A DNA stretch of 64,000 nucleotides from Russula earlei (lineage: Eukaryota > Basidiomycota > Agaricomycetes > Russulales > Russulaceae). The notes under the pieces are model-generated. The model worked only from the letters and a program-made list of their open reading frames with translations. It ran no database searches and was not told the DNA's origin. The stretch lies in contig JAGFNK010000168.1 in assembly GCA_025769875.1 (NCBI GenBank), positions 38,562-102,561 of the forward strand. The letters are read 5' to 3'. A program made the position numbers and the translations under genes. Positions 48,014-60,815 of this stretch are shown in pieces (positions within the stretch are counted from its first letter, which is position 1; every line of letters starts with the position of its first letter).

Positions 48014-49506
48014 GCGGTGGAGTGTAGCGCAGTCTCGGCTATAGGTGCGCCGTGTTATATACTCTCTTTGTTCCATTTCAGAAAACTTATCTCCTGTATG
48101 CGATCGCTTCTCGTGGCATTTCACTCACGCAGGCTCGCGGGACTCGACGGCGAAATTTTTCAGGACGAGGGCCCTATTCGTTACCATTCGTAAATCGTAT
48201 GGTTAACGTTAACTGTCTGGTCCAACCGTTCTATTCGAATATCATCTTATTTATTATTACTCCCTGCTCAGTCCTGCCGAAATTACCCATGCTTTTAAGA
48301 TCCCGACGGCCTTTCAGAAAGAAAAAAAAAAAATTACATTGGGAGTTCATATATCGCCCCGCAGATATCATGATGACGATGAAACGCTTTCGCTCGTGTA
48401 CTATTTGTGTCAGTCCGTCGGGTTCAATACCGACACATGCAATCTGGTAGGTCTCATGGATACAGGTGTACGTTTTTGAGAAGGATTTACTGTAATGAGG
48501 AGTGGCAGTGAGGAAAGCAGGGGCACTTTCACGCTCACCGAACACGACACTACTAGTGCCTCGCAGGCTCGCACAACGATGTATTCGGCTTTCAGTGATG
48601 TTTTGGTATCAAACTTATCTGAGAGAGAACCTACGTGATAGCGATGATGCCATATTGATATCGTAATTGATCTCCGTGTCTTTGTATCCGCTACTGATTT
48701 GTATGTTTCCGCGTTGTGCTATGATCTCATAAGATGTCACGCATAATGTCATAAAAAACTACTTAGAAGTAGTCTACCTCGCCCTCGCGTGGGCCCAACA
48801 ATCAAGCGATTTTCCCTTCCATCGCCTGGCCATTCTTTCACCGAGCACCAAGCGAGTGCTAGCGAGTGATAATGTGAAACTAGTAATTATCATTGTCTTC
48901 TCCCGGCTAGTAATCTCTCGCTAGCGCTCGCTAGCACCTGCGTTGTTCCTGATGCCACTTTTACAACCACCCAGCCATGAAGCCTATGTAGCCCCTGCCA
49001 AAAGTTATATAGTCTACATAGACCCTGCCAAGAGCTACAGAGAGCACTGTTGACTGGGTTTCCTTCTACCGATGTTACATAGATCTTACAATCTTACATC
49101 AACAACATGTGCATAATTACTGTAAGCAAGTAGCTGACCTCAAAAAAGGAGCACCACAAAGCGCCGCATTTTGGGAGTGATCACGGCCGTTCAATGGCTT
49201 CGTTGATTGCGAGAGACAATCGATCAGTACACATACACGTGCTGTGTATTGTGCTTTCTCAGGCGAGCTGAGTGTTCAGTGCCTCGGACGAGAGAAATTG
49301 CGCACACATCAAGGTCATCAAAAAAAGGATTAAAGTGAAGAAGATTTTCTTCCAGTCGTGACCTCTGAAACTGAAGACGCCACACCTACAGATCTGCACG
49401 GCTGACTTTCCGATCGGCCGATACGGACGTGACAAAGCACGCAAGCGTTTATAACATTCGAGGGGCTGCTAGAAACTACGCCTACGTCGAACCGTGACTC
49501 GGATTT
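48014..49506. other. 1.5 kb without a confident gene
   Basis: An imperfect inverted stretch around gcgagtgctagcgagtgata (48850-48875) and ctcgctagcgctcgctagcacc (48915-48940) may be a small foldback; a related gctagtcgctagtgcttgctag occurs at 35007-35028. A 61-codon minus frame (49259-49444) has a hydrophobic core but no other support. Confidence 0.4.
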
Positions 49507-51065
49507 TTACTCGGTCTTGGTGGCTTTACCCTTCTTACGCTCCTTGTCATCTCCCGCCAGCCACAGTGCCGCGAATACGAAAAAACCCAAGCTGGTGCTG
49601 ATCGCGCCTGCGTAGTATGGCCACGCGGCACTCAAGAAGCGCGGATATCCATCATGTCGCGGTGGGACGACCGGCACCGTCGTGGTCGCCTTGAGTATCG
49701 TCCAACCGCGACGGCGATAGTCGAGCACGAATTTGAACACGCCGTGACGATCAGGAATGCGGAATGCGGCTTGGTACAGGCCGAGCTTGCTCGTGACTGG
49801 GAGGAGCGCGGTGCGGATATGTGGGTCGAGCATGGTGAACTCGAGCTGGAGATCGTGCAATCCAGAGTAGGGTGACCATCCACGCTCGGAATCATACCGA
49901 GAGATATGTGCCTCGAAAACCTGTCATTGAATCAGAAATCACATCCCCGGTCCACATCGGCAAGGGGTAAGGCGCACAATATTTTCGTTGATAGTATAGT
50001 GCTCGCGTGGCACGGTCTCATTCAAGAGATGGTGAGTGATGCTATCGATGCGGAGCACAAGGTTTTCCTGGAACGTCCAAGCAGCTACGTCACGCGCGAA
50101 TTGTTCGTTTCCAGATTTCTCGCCGCTAGAAGTATGTCAGCGTTGGGGATGGCGTTAGAACGAATGGACGGCTCCACGCACGAAGGAAGCGATTTGTGCG
50201 CGTATGCGTCAGTAAAGAGCTCAATGCCACCAACCCAGGTCACCCGCGCGCTATTATCACGCGTTTGGAAACCAGTCACAATGCCCATCGCACTGCCCGC
50301 CCAGAGTCCTTCGCCACCGCGCTCTGCGGCGTCGAATAGAGCTTCGGCACCCGCGTCAGAATCAGTGTCAGACGCGAAGCTCTCGGCCGGGGCGTGAAGG
50401 ATGGGAACCAATAAGGGGTTGTTGCCATGCGCGAAAGGAATGCCGGAATACCAAACAGGAGGGGTGTTAGGCGTCAGCAACGGATGCTTTGGGGGTACGG
50501 CAACGGGGATCACGCTCGGCGGAGAATCTCGGGCAGGAAAATGGGATATCAGTGGCGTGCTGGGAGGCGGGAGGATAAGCGAAAACTCTGATGCGAGGGT
50601 GAAGACGGGGGACTGCGTTGGCGAAAGAGCAACGATGAGGTTGGTGCCCGCATTGAGGACGGTAACGAGGGACTGAGGTGTGACGTCCTGTGAAAAGGCT
50701 AACAAAGCATCAGGAAAAGAAAGTTGCATGAGCAGGTTTTCTCACATTTGATGTCTGGCGCGAAGAGAATGATGTGGCTATATGTTGGATTGTCGTCCCG
50801 GATGATTGGTAATGCGTCGTCCTCGGGAGTGCGCAAAGTTAGGTCATAGCCACGCTCTGGACATCCGATAAGCGCAGGAGGATGATATGACGAACAGTGC
50901 CGACTTACTTTCTAGGTTGTCAAAGAAGATGGTGAAGTTGTCACGTTTTAAGTCTGGTTGGAGCACGACGAGCACCGAGTTGCCGGTACTCGATCTTGCC
51001 TGCACAGGCACGGCAGCAAAGAGGCCAAAGAGCGAGAAGAAAATGGCGCCAAGGGATGGCAGCAT
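49507..51065 (-). CDS. WBP1: OST48/WBP1 subunit of oligosaccharyltransferase
   Basis: Essential ER membrane subunit of the complex that transfers the glycan to asparagine. Start at 51065 gives a signal peptide (MLPSLGAIFFSLFGLFAAVPV), then NSVLVVLQPDLKRDNFTIFF. Middle exons read FSLILPPPSTPLISHFPARD, WYSGIPFAHGNNPLLVPILH and WAGSAMGIVTGFQTRDNSAR. The last exon has FKFVLDYRRRGWTIL, a transmembrane helix (YYAGAISTSLGFFVFAALWLA) and a lysine-rich cytosolic tail (DDKERKKGKATKTE), as in yeast WBP1. Complete and probably functional. Confidence 0.92.
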
Positions 51066-52439
51066 ACTCGTGTATCCAATCCCTGAACTCTGACCCCGGC
51101 AGAGTGAGAGTGAAGGATGTGTAAGAAGGGCGCTTGTTGCCTTTGCCACCACAAGTTCGCGACGACACGTATTTACATTACATAGCCAGCTTATAAATTT
51201 AAAGAATCATACACATGAAATGTTTCTCACTAAAATCACCAAGCTATGAGTTGTCCTCGATGAACAATGGGCTAATTTCAAGTGAGTCTGCACCTATGCT
51301 GCAGCCGTGGAGCGTCTGTGTGCGTCTGCGTTAGCCGGACTGACATATCAACAACTCTCAACTCCCAAAAGTCCGGAGCTTAGCGAACAGACCGGCCCGC
51401 GCTAAGCACAACGGCATTGTTCAGATTGGGAATGTAAAACTTAAATTACACGACGGACAGGAATGGATAAGTCCAGTCCACTAAAACTCAACTCAGTGGT
51501 CAATAAAGGTGAAATATATTGACCACTGAATTGACTCAGCTCAGATTACAAATTATTTTAAAACAATTGATTGATTTGTTGCCCTCTCCTCATGCATCGC
51601 ATTATTGTAAATATGTCAACCCAAACAATTAGAACTTAGTCAAATGCTTAAGAGAGGGCAGCTCAGTGCCCAAGTTATGTAACCTAAGATGCAACATGAG
51701 TCGCCCCGAATCACCAGGGGGATCATATACACTTAATTTGCCCGATCAATTTAGCCTTAGCAGACTCGGATAAACTTAACACAATGGCGTATGTTAATAC
51801 ATGGATTTATATTGAATAAATCGAGACATAAAGTGCATCCACAAATATGACACCAAATTTTAAATAGGAACGGTCTACTCATTACATGGCGATAATCGGC
51901 CGATGGGGATCAATTGCACCCGATGGGGATCAATCGCCTCGATGACAGAGACTGACCACACAGATTAAACTCAACGCGAAGATCTGGGCTTTACATTTTG
52001 TTACAATTTTACTCGAGCCAAATAATATAGTTAGCATTCTTATAATTGAATCTTGTTTGTATTTTCCCACTAAGAACCAAGTCTGTGTTGAAGGCAGCGG
52101 GCGGCGGCTTGCTGAGTTCGCGAAAACACACACAAAAGAAGGGACAAAACAGGTCTCTTGTTCCAAGGCGTAACTAGAGTTTCTACATACGAGACGCGAT
52201 CTATGAGAGAGGGGGATATTGGGGGATTGGGGAGACAGAAAGACGCGAGTTGGGAGTGCGATACATGGATGTGGAACAAGACGAGCCAGAGCGATGAGCT
52301 GCGATGAAAGAGGGTCGAGAGCTGGCTGGGCAGCGGAGGTGGAACCGGTACGCGATGAAAGAGAGTCGAGAGCAATGACGCAGGGCTGGAATGGGATGCC
52401 GCCTTACAGCGGGACACTGTGTGACGACGTACTAAAGAA
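51066..52439. other. AT-rich intergenic with repeat relics
   Basis: Sequence related to the left arm of the palindromic element starts at 51450 (cacgacggacagg, preceded by tta) and resumes near 51840-51890 (ggtctactcatt), apparently split by about 300 bases. A cggccgatggggatcaat fragment near 51898 belongs to the dispersed repeat at 54995. Confidence 0.55.
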
Positions 52440-54806
52440 TTACCTTGGACATGGAAAGCTTTGCGAGACAGCCGACAAGCTATACCTGGAAAGTGAAGAT
52501 CCTTTTGGTGGATATCGTCCTCTACGCTTTTTGTTGAATGATAGACCCTTTTTTTTTTCTACAGGACTATCATCATCTTTAGCCTTGCGCTTGCGGCAGC
52601 CCCTGCTGAACGTTGGATCATGACCAACGATGTTCTTTGATAGGCTGCCGTCATCGTCGGACCAATTTTTGGATTCCAGGTTCCGTGTTATGAGATTCAA
52701 GACCCATTCAGAAGAACAAAGCTTCTCGTGAGCGTCCTTGACCTCCGTCCGGACATTCCTCTCCGCTTGAGGTTCGGGCATAATTGATTTTGGGTTAATA
52801 TCATCATAGAAGGTTTTAAGAAGGGTGCGCAACTCTTCAATGATCTGGCGGCATGGTTCCGGGACAAAACCAAACGTATCCGGGTGAAGCATTAGTTTGT
52901 GTAGGAAAGATAGCTTTCCGTCACCGCCCCGGATAACACCATCTTCATCCACGTCTCTGTATCCATCAAATACGCGTTGCATATCTTGTGATTGGCCCTC
53001 GATCGCAGAATGTCGGCATTTCATGACAATATAAATAAGAACCCAGTAAAAGGATTCAATATCATCTGAAATTTGATGAGATCGAGCGTGAGGGTGTAAT
53101 AAAAGTCCTGTTGATATGAACTGCCATGTACCCTGAACACGAAGTCAATTCGCCGCGCATAGGGGATAAACAGATCATACCGTGCGGGAGTGTTGTCTCT
53201 GCTGGGTCACATCCACCCTCTTGGACATGTCCCAGTCGATCAATAAACCTGATCGATCTGGGGCGATCAGAATGTTTCCTGCGCTCACATCCCGATGTAA
53301 AATTTTTGCTTTGTCGTATGCGTCCGTATGAGCTGTTCCAAATTGTCAAACAACAAACTTAAACGTAACGCCAATCCTCACCGATCATAGCATCCCGAAT
53401 GACCTGGCATAGCTCCCGAGTCGATCCGAACGTACTCAGCGGCTGTCCGAGCGTGTTCAAGACAAGTCGGTAGTGGACATATCGTTTGACGCGCGGTGTA
53501 CCGGGACACCAAATACGTTTGCGTTCGCCATCTTTCACATAGTCTTGCGTCCTTGTGCATTGTACGTCGAGTGAATGCTCCGGTGTCGACAGCACGTCGC
53601 CAGCTGGACCCAACTCCGGAATGAAACGCACTTTTGCTTCTAGTAAATCGCGATAAATATCCCCTTCTTTCTCGATACCTGGGAAATCGGTACGCCAGTA
53701 ATCTTTGAGGTAAACCAGTTTATTCCGTTCGACGTCATGGCACACAAATCCAAACGTCGACCGACCAAAAAGGGTTTTCGTCTCCCATATTGGTTTCCAT
53801 ATGATATAGGGCTTCGGCTGTCCGTCCGTGGCATGATCGTCATTGACGAGAATCTGGCGAAGGTCTTCAACTTCAATTTTCTCGACGTCCATGTATACCG
53901 CCAGCGTGGACTGTGCATCACCAACCCCCTTATCGTTCTTCGAGACCGAGGTGACAGTGGTGTCGTATCCACGCTGGGCAAAAGTGAGAGAGTTGAGCCT
54001 CCAGATGAATTCGGAAAGGGTGTTGGGATTTTTGGTCCAATCGAATATCTCGGTATAGATTGCACCACTGCGATCCCATCGCAGTAGTCGCCCTTCTGCC
54101 TTTCCAAAGAGGATGATCGAGTAAGAGAAGACCCGAAACTGTGAACGATGGATAGAAGTGGCATAATGTGTGAGTTGACCACACACACGATACGCGCGCT
54201 CAGTCCACCTAACGTGACACTCGACCCCAGCCTCTCGCCTCATATGTGTAAGGTTGCGAAAAATGTCCTCTTTTCCCTTTTTGTTTTCGATCCACACATC
54301 GACCGCTCTCCAGTCCAGTGAGGTCAGCCGCTCGTTTTCCTGATGACCTTCCCTTTTCCGATAGATAACGATGTCTGGTCTCCCTAGGATTGCCTTATCT
54401 TGCTTGGCAGTGGTGTTGACGAATGTGAGATTATCAGCGAGGCCGGACGTTTTGATTGCCTGTATCTGTCATGTACGTGAGCGTGGATCCCCCCTTGAAT
54501 GTGGGGACTGACAAAGTGATCCTCATTGTGTGAGACGGAGCGCTTGTCGAAGCTGATGATGCGCTCCGTCTTTCGAGCTTGGCTTGCTTCTGGCACGAAT
54601 TCCGAGAGGAATTCGGCTATTGGCATAGGCCCGACAAATTTGTCACATACGTCCCAGGTCATGTCCTTATATCTCTCTGAAGCTAGCTTTTGAGGTGTGG
54701 ATGTGTGTGTGTGACTTCCTGATAGGTCGTATTTTAGAGGTGAAAAGGTTATAGTTAGACTACTTTGCTCGGTTTGAGGCGGCGTGCTGGGACGGATGAC
54801 GGCCAT
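52440..54806 (-). CDS. FunK1-type fungal protein kinase
   Basis: FunK1 kinases are expanded in mushroom-forming fungi; substrates are unknown. Start at 54806, then WDVCDKFVGPMPIAEFLSEF typical of the N-terminal part. Blocks in order: FDWTKNPNTLSEFIWRLNSL, PYIIWKPIWETKTLFGRSTF, GFVCHDVERNKLVYLKDYWR, then the catalytic loop KILHRDVSAGNIL, the activation start LLIDWDMSK (D-W-D for DFG, normal in FunK1) and GTWQFISTGLL joined over an intron. The C-terminus is basic (RKRKAKDDDSPVEKKKG), possibly nuclear. Five or more exons; exact joins in the 54300-54480 part are uncertain. Confidence 0.83.
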
Positions 54807-54994
54807 GTTGTGAGATGAGACAAAGAAAAGGTGAGAATCACCTACTGCAATCAGTACGTGGTCCCGCAGTCAATGATTCTCTCTAATCTTAAAACAGGTT
54901 GTGTGCGGCAGCAATTACATGTACCATATGAACGATCACTTCGACGTACATACTCGAGCGAAACCAGGGTGGTTCAGGGTGCGCGAGCTCGCTC

Positions 54995-55205
54995 GCTTAA
55001 GTATCTGCCTACTACACGGCCACGGCCAGTGAAACCCGGAGAACCGCGGGCCGTAAGTGCCTTATCGGCAATAATTGGCCGATGGGGATCAATCTCCCCG
55101 ATGACGGAGATACGCACATATGCGCTTTCATGCAAATTCTCACACACAGAATAAAACCGAGGAAAGTATTGACATTGACATGAACGACCTGCCAAGTCGT
55201 CATCA
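54995..55205. repeat. Dispersed repeat, copy a
   Basis: ttaagtatctgcctactacacggcc ... gggccgtaagtgcc ... gatgacggagata ... tgcgctttcatgcaaa. The same order recurs at 63272-63420 (with a related tail near 63640-63690), a short version at 60730-60815 and a fragment near 51898. Probably the end of a mobile element; no coding part identified. Confidence 0.65.
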
Positions 55206-55226
55206 CATATGCGCGCACACATTCAT

Positions 55227-56579
55227 CTAAGAGAGACCACGCAATTCGGTAATGACAGTATGAAGCGTGGGCTTTGCTGCCCTACGTAGTGCATCAAGGA
55301 CATCCGTCCCCAACTTACCGCCCGCATCTTCCCAATAAACCCTTTCTACCATCGGAAAGGATCGTACATAGGCACACATGATGTCCTGTTATATGGGTAA
55401 GACATGGAAGACGAAAATGTGGTAAGGTCATACCATATCTCTATGTGATAAGCAAGCCTGGTTCAGGAACCAACTCAGAGTGCGGATCTGTCTTAGCTCA
55501 CGAGTTGGGTAACCATCACTATCATAGTGGCTCAGGTTTGTATGCGGTGAGGCAGATGGCAAAGTCGGCAAAATTCGAAGCCCAAGATGGTCGAGGTTCT
55601 GGAAATGGCTCACGATTTGCAAGAGACGAAGAAAGGTAGGATCATGCGGTTGGAATTGGCTCATTTCCACTTCTAGGTTGTAAAGGCTTGTCGAGTTACC
55701 CAGTCGCTCTCCAATGTCACAGCAAATCCCCAATGGAGCACAAAGGGTCAGAAGATTGGGTAGGAAAGGCTGACGGCTAGGTCGAATGCGGTCCAATGGC
55801 ACGTTGCATTGGATACGGATGCTCTTAAGGCCCTTGTGCTTGGTTAGAAAACGAATGAGCGCTGGCCCTGGGATATCCCCTTCGAGAACGAGTTTCTCGA
55901 GAGATGTCATGTTGAGCTCGCCAAGTAAAGCGGTCCAGTGGGAGGGTTTCAAAGATACTATGCAAAGGAACAGGGACTCGATAGGTGAGTGCTTGAGAAT
56001 CCCCATCGTGGTTTCCGCGATTCCGGGAGCGAAGGCGTAATCAGATGAAATATCAAGTAAATTAATTGTGTGAGAGCTGCATGCTCCGCTTCGTAAGGCG
56101 ATGGAGGAAGGAAGACAATCCACAGAACCGAATCCTGCGAAGTGCAGTCGTGTGAGTGGTAGGGTGTTAAACAGTTGGTGCATTTTGATGAACCCAGAGG
56201 CCAGCAGAAGCGGATCGGACCCATGGAGAAGAAGGTGGAAATCCCGAAGATTGCGCGTATTTGAAGGCTCGATAAGGAAACGGGTAAGGAATCTCATCGC
56301 AGTTCGGGCCTCCAGTGGGGAGCAAGGGATGGAACAGAACATCTTTTCGGGGGGTTTGAAGGTGTGAATAGCAGACCACAGTCCAAGAGACGCATATCCG
56401 CTCGGTTCATGTAGTGTCACTTCTGAGCCCCCTTCACTTGTGTCGTTCGCCTCAAGCCCACAGCGGTGCAAGTACTCTGGTAAGAGCGATCGACCTATGG
56501 ATCGTGAAGCAAGTACCAATGTTCGAAGATCGTCATTGTCCAGATGGGTGGAAATCATAAGAAGTAGTTCGACAGGCAT
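55227..56579 (-). CDS. F-box protein with leucine-rich C-terminal part
   Basis: Two exons (intron about 55388-55435) encode roughly 430 residues. The F-box is at the very N-terminus (MPVELLLMISTHLDNDDLRT), the usual SCF-adaptor position, so it likely recruits a substrate to a Skp1-Cullin ligase. The rest holds irregular leucine-rich stretches (HWTALLGELNMTSLEKLVLE, HFQNLDHLGLRIL). Such proteins are numerous and fast-evolving in Agaricomycetes. No target can be named. The last exon reads YVRSFPMVERVYWEDAGG and ends ITELRGLS at 55227. Confidence 0.8.
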
Positions 56580-57339
56580 GTCCTGGATCCCTGTGCACTA
56601 CAAAAGTTGTTACGGAATGGAAATTTGCATGAACGGTCAGCGTACAAGGTGTGTTTGATGCTGCTGTACTCGGCGTCTCTTAACTGCCTTCCAACGATTA
56701 CAATCGGTTGATGAGCAAAAGCGCCGTTTCCGCTCATTTCCGTCTGGTGGGCGCTCCAACTGTTGGGTTTATGAGCGGAGGACAGTCAGACATACGCATT
56801 GGCACAGAGGCTCACCCGGTGACGTTTGCAATTGCGTGGTGGTGATGGTGGTGGTGACCAGTATTCCCTCGTCGTTTGACTGCAGTCGAATGGCGAAGGG
56901 GATTAAGCAATGAAGGGTTCAATACCATGCTTGCGATCGGGTTGTTGTGATACAGAGGCGATTGTCACCGTCATGGTCTCCATGGGTTTAAATACCTTGA
57001 GAAGGTGCAGGTACTATTGTGGGCTCAAACTGTATATTCGGGAGATCGAGACGCATATGCGTATACATCGGCAGCTCGTCGTAATTGGTTAGGGAGAAAC
57101 GAGTCATTATCACACGACGAGGATAATTGTTATCGCCAACAAGCACGATGACGAGCGACCAACAGTTAGCGCGTTTGGGAAGAGATAGAAGACATTCTTA
57201 CGTGTACTTCTCAAAAGCATAGAACACAGTGCCCTTTTGCAGCACTGTCGAGGAGAGAAGGGTATCACCCAGCACGCATGTTCATGAGAGCGGCACTAAC
57301 TTTGGGGATAATTGTTCTCGCTGTGGGTGCCTATAGGGC
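56580..57339. other. Intergenic, no gene seen
   Basis: Gene-free stretch between the F-box gene and the first LTR; short frames only. Confidence 0.45.
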
Positions 57340-58297
57340 TGTCATGAACCATTCTCCAGAGAGGGCCCTTGAAGGACCCTTCCTTATAGGAGGAAACCTG
57401 GTCCCTATGGTGTCACCCTGTTCACACGAGCAAAAGGGGTGAGTAGAGGTGTCCACAATATTGCGCACGCATTGTTGCGCGAGTGATTCTCGGCACAATC
57501 GACATACAGCAAGCCCCACTTAAAGGCAACCCTTCTAACAACAAAAGACAGTATTAGGGCCTTCCTAAGGACCCTTTGGAATGACCCTAGGAGCTCTACA
57601 ATAGGCACTAACCTAGTATCAAAGGCCCTACAACACATTATTAGACCGACTCTAATAACTATAGAACGAATTATAAGGCAATACTAAGGACCTTAATAGA
57701 AGTATTAGGGTCGATTCTAAGGACCCTAATAGAACTATATAAGGGCCTTATAGGATAACCTATTCCCTAATAAAACTACAAGTCCTCAAATGACCGGCCC
57801 TAAACTAACTAGCAGGAAATGAATCAGGTGCTTGCACGTGCACTAGGCAGTAAACACGGGGACAATGGAAGCTCTTACTCATCAAGAGAAGCCTTCTTAC
57901 TCAGCAGCTTACTGAGCATGACTGAGCATGCTCAGTAAGCATCCTCCGACTTCTTACTCATCACTCTATTGTGCTTGATAACAAGGTTATGACTTGTTCC
58001 CTATTTAGCAGTTCTCTTGTAGTATAAGCGCTCAATAAAGCAGCGGACAGTCCTCAGACTGTCCATTTGTTTACGGCACTCTCCATTCCTGGGATACTCC
58101 TTTAAGGACCATCCCCTTGTGTCTACCCTGGCCTCCTCTCTGCATGATTGCCCTACTCTCACGGTAACCGTGCCTCTCTGGTACCTGTTACTACTCTGGA
58201 CCTTACTCCTCGCCCACGCCGTCTTGGACGTCTATCAACTCGTCTTCAAGCTTATCCCTTGCTCTTGAACTGGATAGTTCAACAGTGAGTCTTGACA
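57340..58297. mobile_element. Solo LTR 1 of an LTR retrotransposon
   Basis: Starts TGTCATGAACC and ends GTCTTGACA (TG...CA with TGTCA/TGACA termini). It is over 90% identical by eye to 61352-62306. Both contain a tataagcgctcaataaag TATA/poly-A-like block and a cagcttactgagcatgactgag palindrome. GGGC lies at both sides (57336-57339, 58298-58301), giving at least 4 bp of target duplication. No gag-pol sequence lies beside it. Confidence 0.82.
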
Positions 58298-58390
58298 GGG
58301 CAGTCCCTTACGCTTAGAGGTGAGATCATTAGTGGGTCTGAGCGTCAGACTGCGTAATAAAAGGTCGATGCTTACCATGAGGTTTTATCA

Positions 58391-59040
58391 ATGTATACGA
58401 TCGACCACGCCGAGCGTGCTCTTCGGCAACACGATCCGACCGAGAAGACCCTCAAACGATACAGTATTCCTGTACTACAGGAGTTATGTGTCAAGCGCGG
58501 CATCGATGTGGGTGGCTCGAGTCGCCCGCTGAAGAAGCCATATATCGATGCACTATTGATCCACGTGAGACGAACTCACCGTCACTTGTCCTTTATTCAC
58601 CATGGAAGCTAGCGTGGGCAGCATAGTCGCAGGGACAGGGATCAATTAAGATTGAAGATTCGACTTCCGAATTTCTTGCCTCAACGCGTGATTACTCTCC
58701 CAAGACCTGACAGCACCTCTGAGCAGAGCATCGCCGATGAAAACCGAGGCCATCAACAGCAAGAACACAGCGATGAACCAGCAAGCACTTTCCGATTTAC
58801 ACAGCCCACAGCAGCGGAGCATTCACACAGCGAGGTCACACATTCTACGTCCGGCATGCATTGACTCCAGCACTGACAGACGATCAAGAGAAGATGCCTG
58901 ATGGAAATACTGATTGTACGTCTGCTCCTGGGTGTCAGTCAAACACAATTGCAATTCCAAGCAAACCATCCTACACTTTTGGGAAGGATGCGCCAAGGAA
59001 AAAAGAAAAGTGGAAAGTTACATCCTTGTGAGGATTTACG
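58391..59040 (+). pseudogene. Fragment with SAP-like sequence
   Basis: A 73-codon frame (58391-58612) reads TLKRYSIPVLQELCVKRGID and SSRPLKKPYIDALL, resembling a SAP-type DNA-binding helix pair. Later pieces (58652-58864, rich in glutamine/serine, and a short lysine-rich piece near 58960-59020) may belong to it. I cannot join a full gene. Confidence 0.35.
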
Positions 59041-59699
59041 AACAACGAAAGGACCTGGAACATATGAATGAGATTGAATATCCCTTGACGCCAGACGGTG
59101 GACTTGATCTTGTGGGGTTATCTCAAAAATTAAATGTCAGACAGTGCCAGGCAAGTCGGTTCAATATCATACCAATCTGTGGCGTTGGCTATGCTGACTG
59201 TCTCCTAAGGTGCTGGATGCCCACTCTTCACAACCGTGGTTTAGCAAGTGCCTTGTTTTGGAAAGCAGTGCCATTAGGCTATTGAAAGCAAAGAAGGGTA
59301 TTTATGGGTGGTAGTTCAATCATCCTTGTAGCTGCTCAGTGATCGGAGGGTATAAACCACTACTGCAAGATCCCTGTTTCAGCCAACCCCATGCCTCTGT
59401 CTGTCCAGATATAACGACCCCTCGTTGTCATCCCAAATTTACAGGCTTCTTTCATGCTGGCATTAAGTATCCACTGTACAAGAAACTGTGCATACAACCA
59501 ATGTGTTGTCCGATGGGATAGGACCTCAAATTATAGGAGTGTTACGATAGACTGGCAAATGATGGGGGGAGACGGAAAAACGAACATGATTGTTGTGGAA
59601 GGTAGCGGCTGTCTCGTTGCAATGGTCCATGTTATGAGGAGACATAACATCTATCGAGAATGTAACATAACAAGGCATAAAAAATGGATTTCTTTGACA

Positions 59700-60640
59700 T
59701 GGGGTGCCATTATAGACCATTTGCTTTGACACTGCTTTGGTGTCCGGTCGCTCCCATGGCCTTTGAAATGGAAACCCAAAATCCTCGAGTGGACATGTCC
59801 GATTTACCTTCCTGGGCCAACTCCTCAATTGTGTGATGAAGTTGGCCTTCCTCCTCTGAAGACCAGGCTCCTTTTCCATACAGATGCAGCATTAGAAGGT
59901 CTTGATAGAACACATATCAGGAGACATACCTCTCCGTCTGATGCCCTGATATTGTGTGTGTTGGCGAAACCGGTCGCTACAGTCGGCCGGTGAGTGCTGC
60001 ACTAATTCTGCGTGGCAACCCAGTCATTTCCTTTCTTCTGGACAGCTCTGTTGGGAGGAGGGAGATAAGAAAGGAAACATGTGGAGACTGACAGACATCT
60101 CACCTGCGCAGCTGCTCATCCTCTGCAGCCCCCCACTTCCCTGCTTTAGCAAGGGGATCATGCGCATGCTGAACGTGGTAAAAGACGGACTTGACCCCCC
60201 TCTGGGGCATGGCACGAGCTAAAGCACACATATAACACATATATCGCATTACTTGAGTATACACCGACCGATGCGGCTCCAAAACCCATTAGTAGGCTGG
60301 GAAGAGTATATGAGATCATCCAACTGCTCGTCATCCAGATCATTTTCCTAAACGGCAGTGCGTGAGCAAAACAAATGATGATTCCAATGCATTGCGCACC
60401 TTCTTGTACGTCCCTAATGTGGCATGAACTTGTCCTACCTCCTCCCTAGTGCATGGACCCTTACGACATGATATGCCTGAGCAAGTTGAAAATCACGTCT
60501 GAGGCTAGAAACTTCAAAAGCTCACTCACCAGCATCAACCAATTGCTTGACACTCATCCATTGTGTTGCTAGGAACTCGGGTATGTCCTCTGGAGATACA
60601 GTACAATGCTGATTCATATGCTATATTTCCTGGAGGACAT
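59700..60640 (-). CDS. Myb/SANT-type DNA-binding protein (Reb1-like), frames broken
   Basis: Exons on the minus strand in order: a leader with VSPEDIPEFLATQWMSVKQL and CRKGPCTREEVGQVHATLGT; ENDLDDEQLDDLIYS; GKWGAAEDEQLRR then AVQKKGNDWVA and HSPADCSDRFRQHTQYQGI, one Myb repeat; and GAWSSEEEGQLHHTIEELA with FWVSISKAMGAT and RTPKQCQSKW, a second. W-x2-E-E and the C-x3-(R/K)(F/W) ends are the Myb hallmarks. Two one-base losses (near 60011 and 59745) are needed to keep the frame. Start and end are not fixed. It could be a decayed repeat-borne copy or an intact gene with sequence errors. Confidence 0.6.
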
Positions 60641-60729
60641 TAGTGAATGTGGAGGGACATACTTCGTTCCAACATACGCAATTGAGTATAACCAGGTGGA
60701 ACGCAAAAAGGGGAAATGTTCATAGGTGG

Positions 60730-60815
60730 CGAGTTAAGTATCTGTCTACTACACCGGCCGCTATGAGCCGGAGTTGCGGGCCGAAGTGGCCACAGGAAGG
60801 AATTATTGCAGCAAG
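60730..60815. repeat. Dispersed repeat, copy c (short)
   Basis: gttaagtatctgtctactacaccggcc followed by gcgggccgaagtgg, matching the start of 54995-55205 and 63272-63420. Confidence 0.55.

Noticed and set aside
47636..48124. 162-codon minus frame through the peptide repeats
   Set aside because: It is the complement of the 48-bp repeats (any frame stays open when the unit is a multiple of three); the plus frame has the signal peptide, intron and KR sites.
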